DNA of 5,467 nucleotides from Desulfobulbaceae bacterium (GCA_003517965.1 DOZO01000073.1:5852-11318), one strand, 5' to 3'; counted from the stretch's first letter, positions 1-5,448 are shown. The notes: a model not told the origin generated them from the sequence alone. A program made the numbers and translations.

Positions 1-25
1 ACGATTGACACGCGCATCTGCAGTA

Positions 26-40
26 CTGCTGAACGGTTAC
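26..40 (+). repeat. 15-bp dispersed/inverted repeat, copy 1
   Basis: The sequence CTGCTGAACGGTTAC lies in the non-coding leader ahead of rlmE. Its reverse complement recurs with one mismatch (14 of 15) at 5449-5463, in the gap after the last gene. Both copies are outside genes, which suggests a dispersed intergenic element or a protein-binding site rather than chance. It could also be a coincidence. No third copy was found by eye. Confidence 0.45.
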
Positions 41-76
41 GACCTGTAGCATTCCTAACGGCCCCATATAGTGGCG

Positions 77-91
77 TGGCACGGAAATTGT
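77..91 (+). promoter_or_regulatory. Sigma-54-like -24/-12 promoter element upstream of rlmE
   Basis: TGGCACG (77-83) is a full match to the -24 half of the sigma-54 (RpoN) consensus TGGCACG-N4-TTGCW. A 4-base spacer (84-87) is followed by TTG (88-90), the start of the -12 half. The one visible defect is T at 91 where C is preferred. Transcription would start near 103, just ahead of the AAGGTGG ribosome binding site (105-111) and the GTG at 119, so the geometry fits the revised rlmE start. No activator binding site could be identified upstream. A sigma-54 promoter on an rRNA methyltransferase gene would be unexpected, so a chance match remains possible. Confidence 0.4.
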
Positions 92-118
92 GCAGAATCT
101 AACCAAGGTGGCAGGCCT

Positions 119-733
119 GTGAAAGAAGTTCAGGATCATTACTTTAAAAAGGCCAAGAAAGCTGGCTATCCGGCTCGTTCGGTGTACAAACTCGAAGAGG
201 CACAACTGAAGCATGGATTACTGAAAAAGGGTGACAACGTCCTTGATCTGGGTTGTCAGCCCGGAAGCTGGTCCATGTATGCCGCTCAGGTCGTCGGCCC
301 GCAGGGGTTGGTGCTTGGGGTTGACCTTAATTTCGGGCAGATCAACACCAAGGGTAACAGTGCCAAATTTACTTTTTTGCACGGTGACATCATGACTGCC
401 GAGGTGCTGGATCGGGTACGCGCCATCAGTCCGGATTTTGCCGTAATCATCAGCGACATGGCCCCGCGCACCACCGGCAACAAATGGGCGGATCAACAGC
501 ATTCGCTTGATCTTTCCCGGCGAGTGCTGGCAATTACCCAGGAGATGTTGCGCCCCGGCGGTAATTTTTATTGCAAGGTGTTTGAGGGAGAGGATTTCAA
601 GGCGTTTTTAGATGAAGTGCGCCCTCATTTCAATTTGACCAAGATAGTGAAGCCGAAAAGTTCTCGTCCGGAAAGCCGTGAAGTTTTTGTGCTGGGGATG
701 GGTTTTAAGAAAATGGCTAAGGCCGAATTATGA
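119..733 (+). CDS. rlmE: 23S rRNA (uridine 2'-O)-methyltransferase, RlmE/FtsJ/RrmJ family
   Basis: RlmE uses S-adenosylmethionine to methylate the 2'-OH of U2552 (E. coli numbering) in the 23S rRNA A-loop, a late step of large-subunit assembly in the cytoplasm. With the GTG 119 start the protein has 204 residues, close to the usual 205-210. Visible motifs are SAM motif I, LDLGCQPGSWS (residues 42-52), and the family's catalytic K-D-K-E tetrad: Lys24 (SVYKLEE), Asp113 (SDMAP), Lys153 (YCKVFEGE) and Glu188 (SREVFVL). The open frame extends back to GTG 71, but the 16 extra residues do not resemble the family and have no ribosome binding site. GTG 119 has AAGGTGG seven bases upstream, and the protein then begins VKEVQDHYFKKAKK, the expected N-terminal segment. 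It is followed after 54 nt by yebC. The family call is secure; the start is a strong inference. Confidence 0.93.
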   Translation: MKEVQDHYFKKAKKAGYPARSVYKLEEAQLKHGLLKKGDNVLDLGCQPGSWSMYAAQVVGPQGLVLGVDLNFGQINTKGNSAKFTFLHGDIMTAEVLDRVRAISPDFAVIISDMAPRTTGNKWADQQHSLDLSRRVLAITQEMLRPGGNFYCKVFEGEDFKAFLDEVRPHFNLTKIVKPKSSRPESREVFVLGMGFKKMAKAEL

Positions 734-735
734 TG

Positions 736-760
736 CTATTGCTGGCTTTATCTGCGATAG
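736..760 (+). other. Weak hairpin between rlmE and yebC
   Basis: CTATTGC (736-742) can pair with GCGATAG (754-760) across an 11-nt loop, giving seven pairs including one G-U. A moderately T-rich stretch follows (761-770). The stem is A/U-rich and the loop long, so it is at best a weak attenuator or processing signal, and it may be fortuitous. Nothing else is recognised in this 54-nt gap apart from the yebC ribosome binding site AAGGAGT (776-782). Confidence 0.2.
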
Positions 761-787
761 TTGACTTTTAATCTCAAGGAGTAATCT

Positions 788-1537
788 ATGTCCGGACATT
801 CAAAATGGGCTAACACCAAGCATCGTAAAGGCGCCCAGGACGCCAAACGTGGCAAGATGTTTACCAAATTAACCAAGGAACTCGCCGTGGCGGCCCGCAT
901 GGGCGGCGGTGATCCAGAGGCTAATCCCCGGCTGCGTGCCGGCATTATTTCGGCTCGAGCCGTGAACATGCCCAAGGACAATATCGATCGGGCCATCAAG
1001 AAGGGGATCGGCGGGCTGGAAGGGGTGAACTATGAAGAGATCACCTATGAGGGCTACGGGCCGGGCGGGGTGGCGATTCTCGTTGACTGCCTCACCGACA
1101 ACCGGAATCGGACGGTGGGCGAGGTCCGTTTCTTCTTTGGCAAATCAGGCGGCAACATGGGAGAAACCGGGTGCGTTTCCTATATGTTTGACAAAAAAGG
1201 CTCCCTCCTGGTGGAAAAGGGGGTGATGGACGAGGAAAAGCTTCTGGAGCTGGCCCTGGAGGCAGGAGCGGAGGATATGATCGACGATGGCGATATCTTC
1301 CAGGTGTTGACTGCGATTGAGGATTTCAATCTGGTGCGGGAGGCATTGGAGAAAGCCGGGGTTGTCTTTGTTGAGGCTTCTATCTCCATGATTCCCAAGA
1401 ACACCATCGAGGTTGCCGAAGAAAAGACGGCCATTCAGTTGATGAAACTCATCGACAACCTGGAGGATTTTGATGACGTGCAGAAGGTGCATGCCAACTT
1501 TGATATTCCCGATGAGCTGATGGAAAAGATTTCCTGA
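788..1537 (+). CDS. yebC: YebC/TACO1 family protein (translation factor / putative transcriptional regulator)
   Basis: This is a full-length 249-aa member of the YebC/PmpR/TACO1 family (E. coli YebC is about 246 aa). Family hallmarks are the N-terminus MSGHSKWANTKHRKGAQDAK, the basic/helical stretch NPRLRAGIISARAVNMPKDN (46-65) and the signature YEGYGPGGVAILVDCLTDN (87-105). The central GNMGETGCVSYMFDKKG (122-138) is also typical. Members were long annotated as DNA-binding regulators. Mitochondrial TACO1 and, more recently, bacterial YebC proteins have been linked to translation, helping ribosomes through difficult sequences such as proline tracts; which role holds here cannot be read from sequence. 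ATG 788 has a good AAGGAGT six bases upstream. The stop is only 2 nt before ruvC, the common yebC-ruvC pairing, implying co-transcription and probably translational coupling. No defects are visible. Confidence 0.96.
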   Translation: MSGHSKWANTKHRKGAQDAKRGKMFTKLTKELAVAARMGGGDPEANPRLRAGIISARAVNMPKDNIDRAIKKGIGGLEGVNYEEITYEGYGPGGVAILVDCLTDNRNRTVGEVRFFFGKSGGNMGETGCVSYMFDKKGSLLVEKGVMDEEKLLELALEAGAEDMIDDGDIFQVLTAIEDFNLVREALEKAGVVFVEASISMIPKNTIEVAEEKTAIQLMKLIDNLEDFDDVQKVHANFDIPDELMEKIS

Positions 1538-1539
1538 GT

Positions 1540-2040
1540 ATGACCCCAGGTAAAGCCAAGGCAGGGGCGGAGGTTGTTCGTATCCTCGGGATTGATCCCG
1601 GTTCGCGGGCAACTGGTTACGGGGTGATCGATCAGCAGGGGCACGCCCTTACCTTTGTCACCTGCGGAGTAATCCGGACCTCGGAAAAGCAGCTGTTTCC
1701 TGAGCGGCTCCAGGAAATCTACAACGGAATTTGCGAGGTTATTGCTGTCTATAAGCCGCAGCTGGCAGGGGTAGAGGATATCTTTACCGCTATCAATCCT
1801 CGCTCGGCCTTGAAGCTGGGGCATGCCCGGGGGGTGCTTATTCTGGCCGTCAGGCAGCATGGCTTGCTTTTGGAAGAATATAGTCCGCGGGTAGTGAAGC
1901 AGGCGGTGGCCGGATATGGCCAGGCATCAAAAGAGCAGGTGCAGCAGATGGTACGGATTTTGCTCAGGCTTGCCGCTGAACCAAGCCATGATGCGGCTGA
2001 TGCCCTGGCCGTAGCCATTTGCCGGGCAAGTCACAGGTAA
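1540..2040 (+). CDS. ruvC: Holliday junction resolvase RuvC (crossover junction endodeoxyribonuclease)
   Basis: RuvC is the dimeric Mg2+-dependent endonuclease that cuts four-way DNA junctions symmetrically after RuvAB branch migration. The RNase H-like fold is shown by LGIDPGSRATGYG (16-28) with catalytic Asp19, GVEDIF (77-82) with Glu79, and HDAADALAVAI (150-160) with Asp151 and Asp154, so the four acidic residues are all present. Lys120 (VVKQAV) and Lys131 (SKEQV) match DNA-contact lysines of E. coli RuvC (K107, K118). The length of 166 aa is normal, although the N-terminus has about 12 residues before the usual M-R-I-L-G-I-D start and the C-terminus is short. ATG 1540 is the only standard start in frame downstream of the yebC stop. 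Its upstream ribosome binding site is weak (GGAAAAG, about 1522-1528), so initiation probably relies on coupling to yebC. Confidence 0.96.
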   Translation: MTPGKAKAGAEVVRILGIDPGSRATGYGVIDQQGHALTFVTCGVIRTSEKQLFPERLQEIYNGICEVIAVYKPQLAGVEDIFTAINPRSALKLGHARGVLILAVRQHGLLLEEYSPRVVKQAVAGYGQASKEQVQQMVRILLRLAAEPSHDAADALAVAICRASHR

Positions 2041-2049
2041 GCCTTCCCC

Positions 2050-2064
2050 CGCAACACTGTTGCG
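2050..2064 (+). other. Small hairpin in the ruvC-ruvA gap
   Basis: CGCAAC (2050-2055) pairs with GTTGCG (2059-2064) around the loop ACT, giving a compact 6-bp stem just after the ruvC stop. A seven-T run follows at 2076-2082, but 11 nt separate it from the stem. It is therefore not a standard intrinsic terminator. It could be a leaky terminator, an mRNA-stabilising 3' end for yebC-ruvC, or chance. Confidence 0.35.
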
Positions 2065-2093
2065 TTTCGGTTAACTTTTTTTGCGAGTGCATT

Positions 2094-2708
2094 ATGATTG
2101 CCTGCCTGCGAGGAACGCTTTTCAAGAAATTATCCGACTCCCTTATCGTCGACGTGGGCGGAGTGGGATACGAGGTTTTTTTTCCGCAGAGTGGGCAGAC
2201 TCGTTTGCCTGGGATAGGGGAGGAGGTTTTTCTTCATATTCAGACGGTGGTGCGTGAGGATGCCTTCAATCTCTATGGCTTTCTTGAGTCTGCGGAAAAA
2301 GAGATGTTCCAGTTGTTGAATACGGTTTCCGGGATTGGGCCTAAACTGGCCGTGCATATGCTCGCCGGTATTTCTCCTGCGGACTTGGCGATAGCCATTA
2401 TGCATGATGACCTGGCCCGTCTTACCCGGCTGCCTGGAGTGGGCAAGAAAACGGCGGAGCGTCTATGCCTTGAGCTGAAAGACAAGGTGCAGTTTGTACC
2501 AGAGGCGCTGTCCGCTTCTGCGTCCACTCTTGTTTTGCCAGGAGAAGATCAACGGGTGCATGATGCGATTTCTGCCCTGCTTAATCTCGGTTATCCCGCG
2601 GTTCGAGCCAGAGAGGCGCTGGCGGCGGTACGATTGCAGGCAGGGGCCGAGGCTTTTGCCGCCATGCGACTTGAAGAATTGCTTCGTCAAGCTTTGAGGA
2701 ACTCGTAA
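2094..2708 (+). CDS. ruvA: Holliday junction branch migration protein RuvA
   Basis: RuvA forms the tetrameric platform that binds the four-way junction, holds it in square-planar form and recruits RuvB. The 204-aa product has all three domains: an OB-fold (1-63, from MIACLRGTLF), tandem helix-hairpin-helix motifs (VSGIGPKLA, 78-86, and LPGVGKKTAERL, 113-124), and a C-terminal RuvB-contacting domain (about 154-204, with ALLNLGY). The acidic pin is present as Glu55-Asp56 in REDAF. The frame is open back to ATG 2019, overlapping ruvC, but those 25 extra residues are not family-like, whereas ATG 2094 gives the canonical start. The ribosome binding site there is poor (GCGAG, 2083-2087). A run of eight T residues at 2176-2183 encodes Val28-Phe29-Phe30 and is a potential slippage site. 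Confidence 0.95.
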   Translation: MIACLRGTLFKKLSDSLIVDVGGVGYEVFFPQSGQTRLPGIGEEVFLHIQTVVREDAFNLYGFLESAEKEMFQLLNTVSGIGPKLAVHMLAGISPADLAIAIMHDDLARLTRLPGVGKKTAERLCLELKDKVQFVPEALSASASTLVLPGEDQRVHDAISALLNLGYPAVRAREALAAVRLQAGAEAFAAMRLEELLRQALRNS

Positions 2709-2766
2709 AAAAGGGAAAAGTTAACAGGATCGTGATACAAACTTAACAAGTTACCAACGAATACCC

Positions 2767-2796
2767 GTTGTAATCGCGGCTTTTTGCGATTTCAAC
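2767..2796 (+). promoter_or_regulatory. Hairpin immediately upstream of the ruvB ribosome binding site
   Basis: GTTG-T-AATCGC (2767-2777) is mirrored by GCGATT-T-CAAC (2786-2796), giving ten base pairs with a single T-T mismatch and the 8-nt loop GGCTTTTT. It ends 7 nt before the ruvB ribosome binding site GAGGG (2804-2808) and is the main structure in the 107-nt gap between ruvA and ruvB. There is no T run after the stem, so it is not an intrinsic terminator. Possible roles are mRNA processing or stability, translational tuning of ruvB, or a protein-binding dyad. The rest of the gap (2709-2766) is A-rich, with a minor dyad AACTT-AAC-AAGTT at 2740-2752. Confidence 0.45.
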
Positions 2797-2815
2797 AAAC
2801 CTTGAGGGCCCTAGT

Positions 2816-3865
2816 GTGAATTACGAAGAACGGTTGGTTTCTCCGGTGGCCGATCTGGTCGAACCGGTTGATCATGCGCTACGGCCCAAATTGCTTGATC
2901 AGTACATTGGTCAGGAGCAGCTGAAGAGCAACCTCGGCATAGCGCTCAAGGCGGCGCAGGCCAGGGGCGAGGCTCTGGATCATGTTCTGTTGCATGGTTT
3001 TCCCGGTCTGGGTAAGACTACTCTTGCTTACGTCATCGCTAACGAAATGGGAGCCAATATCAGGGTCACCTCCGGCCCGGTGATTGAGCGGGCCGGTGAT
3101 CTGGCCGCTATCCTTACCAGTCTTCAGGAAGGCGATGTACTTTTCATCGATGAGATCCACCGCCTCAACCATGTGGTTGAAGAGATTCTCTATCCGGCCA
3201 TGGAGGATTATCAACTTGATCTGATCATCGGCCAGGGGCCGGGAGCGCGTAGCGTCAAGATGGACCTGCCACGTTTTACTCTGGTGGGGGCGACTACCAG
3301 AACTGGCCTTTTGACTCCGCCGTTGCGGGATCGTTTTGGCATGGTGCTGCGCCTTGATTTTTATACCCCTGATGAACTGGTGACCATTGTTAAGCGCTCG
3401 GCCAGTCTTTTGGGTGTGCCTATGGACGAGGGTGGGGCTCTGGAGATTGGGCGTCGTTCTCGAGGCACCCCGAGAATTGCTAATCGGCTTCTCAAGCGAC
3501 TGCGTGATTTTGCTGAGGTGAAGGCTCAGGGTCGCATTACAGCCAAGGTAGCAGATGAGGCTTTGAACATGCTGGGTGTGGATCAGGAAGGCCTTGACGA
3601 GATGGACCGTCGTATTCTCCTGACCATCATCGACAAGTTTCAGGGTGGCCCCATCGGTCTGGAAACCCTGGCTACCATGGCTTGCGAGGAGAAGACTACT
3701 CTGGAGGATGTCTACGAACCATTTCTTATCCAAATGGGGCTCTTGATGCGTACTCCTCGGGGGAGAATGGCAACTCAGGCGGCGTATGCACATTTTGACA
3801 GGGCCTTTACCAGAAGGCAGGATGTGGAACAGAGCAACGGTGAGGCTGCCACTCTGCCTTTTTAG
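2816..3865 (+). CDS. ruvB: Holliday junction branch migration ATPase RuvB
   Basis: RuvB is the hexameric AAA+ motor that, docked on RuvA, pumps DNA through the junction by ATP hydrolysis. The 349-aa product shows the RuvB N-terminal motif ALRPKLLDQYIGQ (21-33), Walker A GFPGLGKTT (61-69), Walker B VLFIDEIH (108-115, Asp112-Glu113) and sensor 1 VGATTRTG (157-164). The arginine-finger segment LRDRFG (170-175) and sensor 2 RGTPRIANRLL (216-226) follow. The C-terminal winged-helix domain (about 256-333) contains the wing motif TPRGR (313-317). The second Walker A residue is Phe where most RuvB proteins have Pro. GTG 2816 is preceded by GAGGG at 2804-2808 with a 7-nt spacer. The 107-nt gap after ruvA is long for a pair that is usually closely spaced. 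panB follows after 33 nt. Confidence 0.97.
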   Translation: MNYEERLVSPVADLVEPVDHALRPKLLDQYIGQEQLKSNLGIALKAAQARGEALDHVLLHGFPGLGKTTLAYVIANEMGANIRVTSGPVIERAGDLAAILTSLQEGDVLFIDEIHRLNHVVEEILYPAMEDYQLDLIIGQGPGARSVKMDLPRFTLVGATTRTGLLTPPLRDRFGMVLRLDFYTPDELVTIVKRSASLLGVPMDEGGALEIGRRSRGTPRIANRLLKRLRDFAEVKAQGRITAKVADEALNMLGVDQEGLDEMDRRILLTIIDKFQGGPIGLETLATMACEEKTTLEDVYEPFLIQMGLLMRTPRGRMATQAAYAHFDRAFTRRQDVEQSNGEAATLPF

Positions 3866-3898
3866 GGGTGTGGTGGCCAGGCGCCAAGGAGATAGCGT

Positions 3899-4753
3899 GT
3901 GATAGGGAAAAAACTGACAGTCCGTGATATCATTGAGCTGAAAGGGGCTGGGGAAAAAATTGTTATGTTGACGGCCTATGACGCCAGCTTCGGTCGACTT
4001 CTGGACCGCAGTGGGATCGAGATCGTTCTGGTTGGTGATTCTCTGGGTATGGTGGTTCTTGGCTATGAGTCAACAGTGCCGGTTACCATGGAGGAAATGC
4101 TGCATCATTCCCGGGCGGTAAAGCATGGGGTGGAGCGGGCGCTTCTGGTTGGTGATATGCCTTTTCTTTCGTACCAGGTTGAGACAAGGGATGCTATTAT
4201 CAATGGTGGTAGATTTTTGAAAGAGGCTGGTTGCGACGCAGTAAAGCTGGAAGGTGGGCTTGAAGTTTGTGAAACGGTGGCGGCCATGGTGCGGGCTGGT
4301 ATTCCGGTGATGGGTCATATCGGTCTTACCCCGCAAACCGCCGGAGCGCTGGGAGGGTACAAGGTGCAGGGCCGGGATGCCCAATCGGCCCGCAGGTTGC
4401 TGGCCGAGGCCAAGGGGCTGGCCGAGGCCGGGGCTTTCGCTCTTGTCCTGGAGTGCATCCCCGACAAGCTGGCCGCAGTAATCACCGCAAGTATCGCCAT
4501 TCCCACCATCGGCATCGGGGCCGGGTTGCAGTGCGACGGGCAGGTGCTGGTGAGCCATGATCTCTTGGGCATGTTTGAGAAATTTGTGCCCAGTTTTGTG
4601 AAGCGGTACGCAGATCTGGCTCCTCAGATTGCCGGGGCCATAACCGCTTTTCGGGATGAGGTCAAGGGCGGGTTGTATCCGGACGCCGAGCACAGTTTTG
4701 TCATGCAGGGTGAGGTGGAGGATTTGCTTAAGTTGGATAATGGATCCCTGTAA
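3899..4753 (+). CDS. panB: 3-methyl-2-oxobutanoate (ketopantoate) hydroxymethyltransferase
   Basis: PanB transfers a hydroxymethyl group from 5,10-methylenetetrahydrofolate to 2-oxoisovalerate to make ketopantoate, the first committed step of pantothenate and coenzyme A synthesis in the cytoplasm. The 284-aa product is close to the usual 260-285. Family motifs are LTAYDASF (24-31), the Mg2+ ligands Asp47 (VGDSLG) and Asp86 (GDMPF), Lys116 and Glu118 in VKLEGG, MGHIGLTPQ (138-146), the catalytic-base Glu185 in LVLECIP, and IPTIGIGAG (201-209). GTG 3899 has a strong AAGGAGAT (3886-3893) five bases upstream. panC and panD are not in the window, so this is panB away from its pathway partners, probably read through from ruvB. 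The segment at about 4320-4560 is clearly richer in G+C than the rest of the gene. Confidence 0.97.
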   Translation: MIGKKLTVRDIIELKGAGEKIVMLTAYDASFGRLLDRSGIEIVLVGDSLGMVVLGYESTVPVTMEEMLHHSRAVKHGVERALLVGDMPFLSYQVETRDAIINGGRFLKEAGCDAVKLEGGLEVCETVAAMVRAGIPVMGHIGLTPQTAGALGGYKVQGRDAQSARRLLAEAKGLAEAGAFALVLECIPDKLAAVITASIAIPTIGIGAGLQCDGQVLVSHDLLGMFEKFVPSFVKRYADLAPQIAGAITAFRDEVKGGLYPDAEHSFVMQGEVEDLLKLDNGSL

Positions 4754-4760
4754 ATATATT
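4733..4760 (+). promoter_or_regulatory. Candidate sigma-70 promoter for the PilZ-like gene
   Basis: A weak -35 TTGGAT (4733-4738, matching TTG of TTGACA) lies 16 nt ahead of TATATT (4755-4760), five of six to TATAAT. An overlapping TATTAT (4757-4762) would give an 18-nt spacer. Transcription would begin near 4768, leaving a leader of about 24 nt before ATG 4792. The -35 lies inside the end of panB. The A/T-rich patch just after the panB stop stands out from its surroundings, but the -35 match is poor. Confidence 0.35.
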
Positions 4761-4791
4761 ATCTTAACTATTCAGCGGGCGGGGTGCAGAC

Positions 4792-5400
4792 ATGACGGAC
4801 GGTTTAAATCGCAGACATTCGGTGCGGGTCACGGACAGGGTGATGTTGGCTGTTCAACCAGTATCTGTGGAAAAAATGCAAGGTGTTGTCCGGGATTTTA
4901 AACAAGGGATTTCTCCCTATAATCAGGAAGGGCTGGCCGATATCCAGATGTTTATTGGCGCTCAGAGTGCCCTGGCCAAGCTCCGGGAGAAGGATGCGGA
5001 TTTGGCTGATTTCTTGCAGCATCTGGACAACAAAATGAGCCTGATGTTAAAGCAGGTCAGAGGGGGAGAGAGTCCTCTTGACGCGCTGACTATGCGTAAA
5101 GCCAATCTCAGCGCCAATGGCATTGCCTTTTTGACTGATACGCCACTCATGCTTGATGAAATTGTCGAGATTCATCTGGTTCTCCCTCCCGCTAATATTT
5201 ATGTATATTCTTTCGGTAAGGTGCTTGCCTGTGATCCGGTTTCTGAAGAAGATTTAATTTCTAAATTCAGAGTCTCTTTGGAATTTGTTTTTCTTCTTGA
5301 TGAAGACCTGGAAAAAATTATTCAGCATACTTTCAAGCAACAAAGCATGGCGTTACGCAACCGAAATCTTAATCCTTTTGATAATGTTATAGATAAGTGA
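4792..5400 (+). CDS. Putative PilZ-type protein, atypical (helical insertion)
   Basis: This 202-aa soluble protein has no signal peptide or membrane segment. I read it as PilZ-related, hence a possible cyclic-di-GMP receptor. The N-terminus NRRHSVRV (6-13) supplies the RxxxR motif (Arg8, Arg12), and NLSANGIAF (105-113) supplies the NxSxxG motif (Asn105, Ser107, Gly110). Strand-rich segments follow (EIVEIHLVLP, 123-132; YSFGKVLACD, 139-148; FRVSLEFVFL, 159-168), then a terminal helix (DLEKIIQHTFKQQ, 172-184), as in PilZ barrels. Unusually, some 92 residues separate the motifs, including a likely long helix (about 47-90, ending FLQHLDNKMSLMLKQV), reminiscent of tetrameric atypical PilZ proteins. 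The start ATG 4792 follows a G-rich GGGG (4781-4784) rather than a classic ribosome binding site. The last 240 bases are only about 35% G+C, below the upstream genes. The target process cannot be inferred; the family call needs a profile search. Confidence 0.62.
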   Translation: MTDGLNRRHSVRVTDRVMLAVQPVSVEKMQGVVRDFKQGISPYNQEGLADIQMFIGAQSALAKLREKDADLADFLQHLDNKMSLMLKQVRGGESPLDALTMRKANLSANGIAFLTDTPLMLDEIVEIHLVLPPANIYVYSFGKVLACDPVSEEDLISKFRVSLEFVFLLDEDLEKIIQHTFKQQSMALRNRNLNPFDNVIDK

Positions 5401-5448
5401 AGACTTTGAAATTCCCCTGTCTACTGTCTGGCGCATTGTTCTACCTTT

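Noticed and set aside
5..10. Perfect TTGACA resembling a sigma-70 -35 box in the leader
   Set aside because: No acceptable -10 hexamer lies 16-18 bases downstream (28-33 reads GCTGAA). The nearest TA..AT-like sequence (47-52) is much too far.
1..102. Open frame from the window edge to TAA 100-102, possibly the end of an upstream gene
   Set aside because: The short peptide is not recognisable, and the stretch contains one copy of the intergenic 15-bp repeat and the sigma-54-like element. More likely non-coding.
71..118. Longer rlmE reading starting at GTG 71
   Set aside because: No ribosome binding site, 16 residues unlike the family, and overlap with the likely promoter. GTG 119 has a good ribosome binding site and family-typical N-terminus.
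761..787. TTGACT (761-766) with TAATCT (782-787) as a yebC promoter
   Set aside because: The spacer is 15 nt and transcription would start inside yebC, incompatible with the clear ribosome binding site at 776-782.
2019..2093. Longer ruvA reading starting at ATG 2019, overlapping ruvC
   Set aside because: The 25 extra residues do not belong to RuvA, and MIACLRGTLF at 2094 is the canonical start.
2070..2725. GTTAAC in both the ruvC-ruvA (2070-2075) and ruvA-ruvB (2720-2725) gaps as a shared operator
   Set aside because: A 6-bp palindrome in A/T-rich spacers is easily expected by chance, and the flanking bases do not match.
2743..2774. TTAACA (2743-2748) and TGTAAT (2769-2774) as a ruvB promoter
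   Set aside because: The spacer is 20 nt, longer than sigma-70 usually tolerates, and TGTAAT is part of the hairpin stem.
2879..3793. Long 304-codon minus-strand open frame opposite ruvB
   Set aside because: It is the antisense shadow of a strongly conserved ruvB. Its translation is low-complexity and unrecognisable, with no ribosome binding site or independent support.
4070..4693. 207-codon minus-strand open frame opposite panB
   Set aside because: Antisense shadow of panB, whose catalytic motifs are intact on the + strand.
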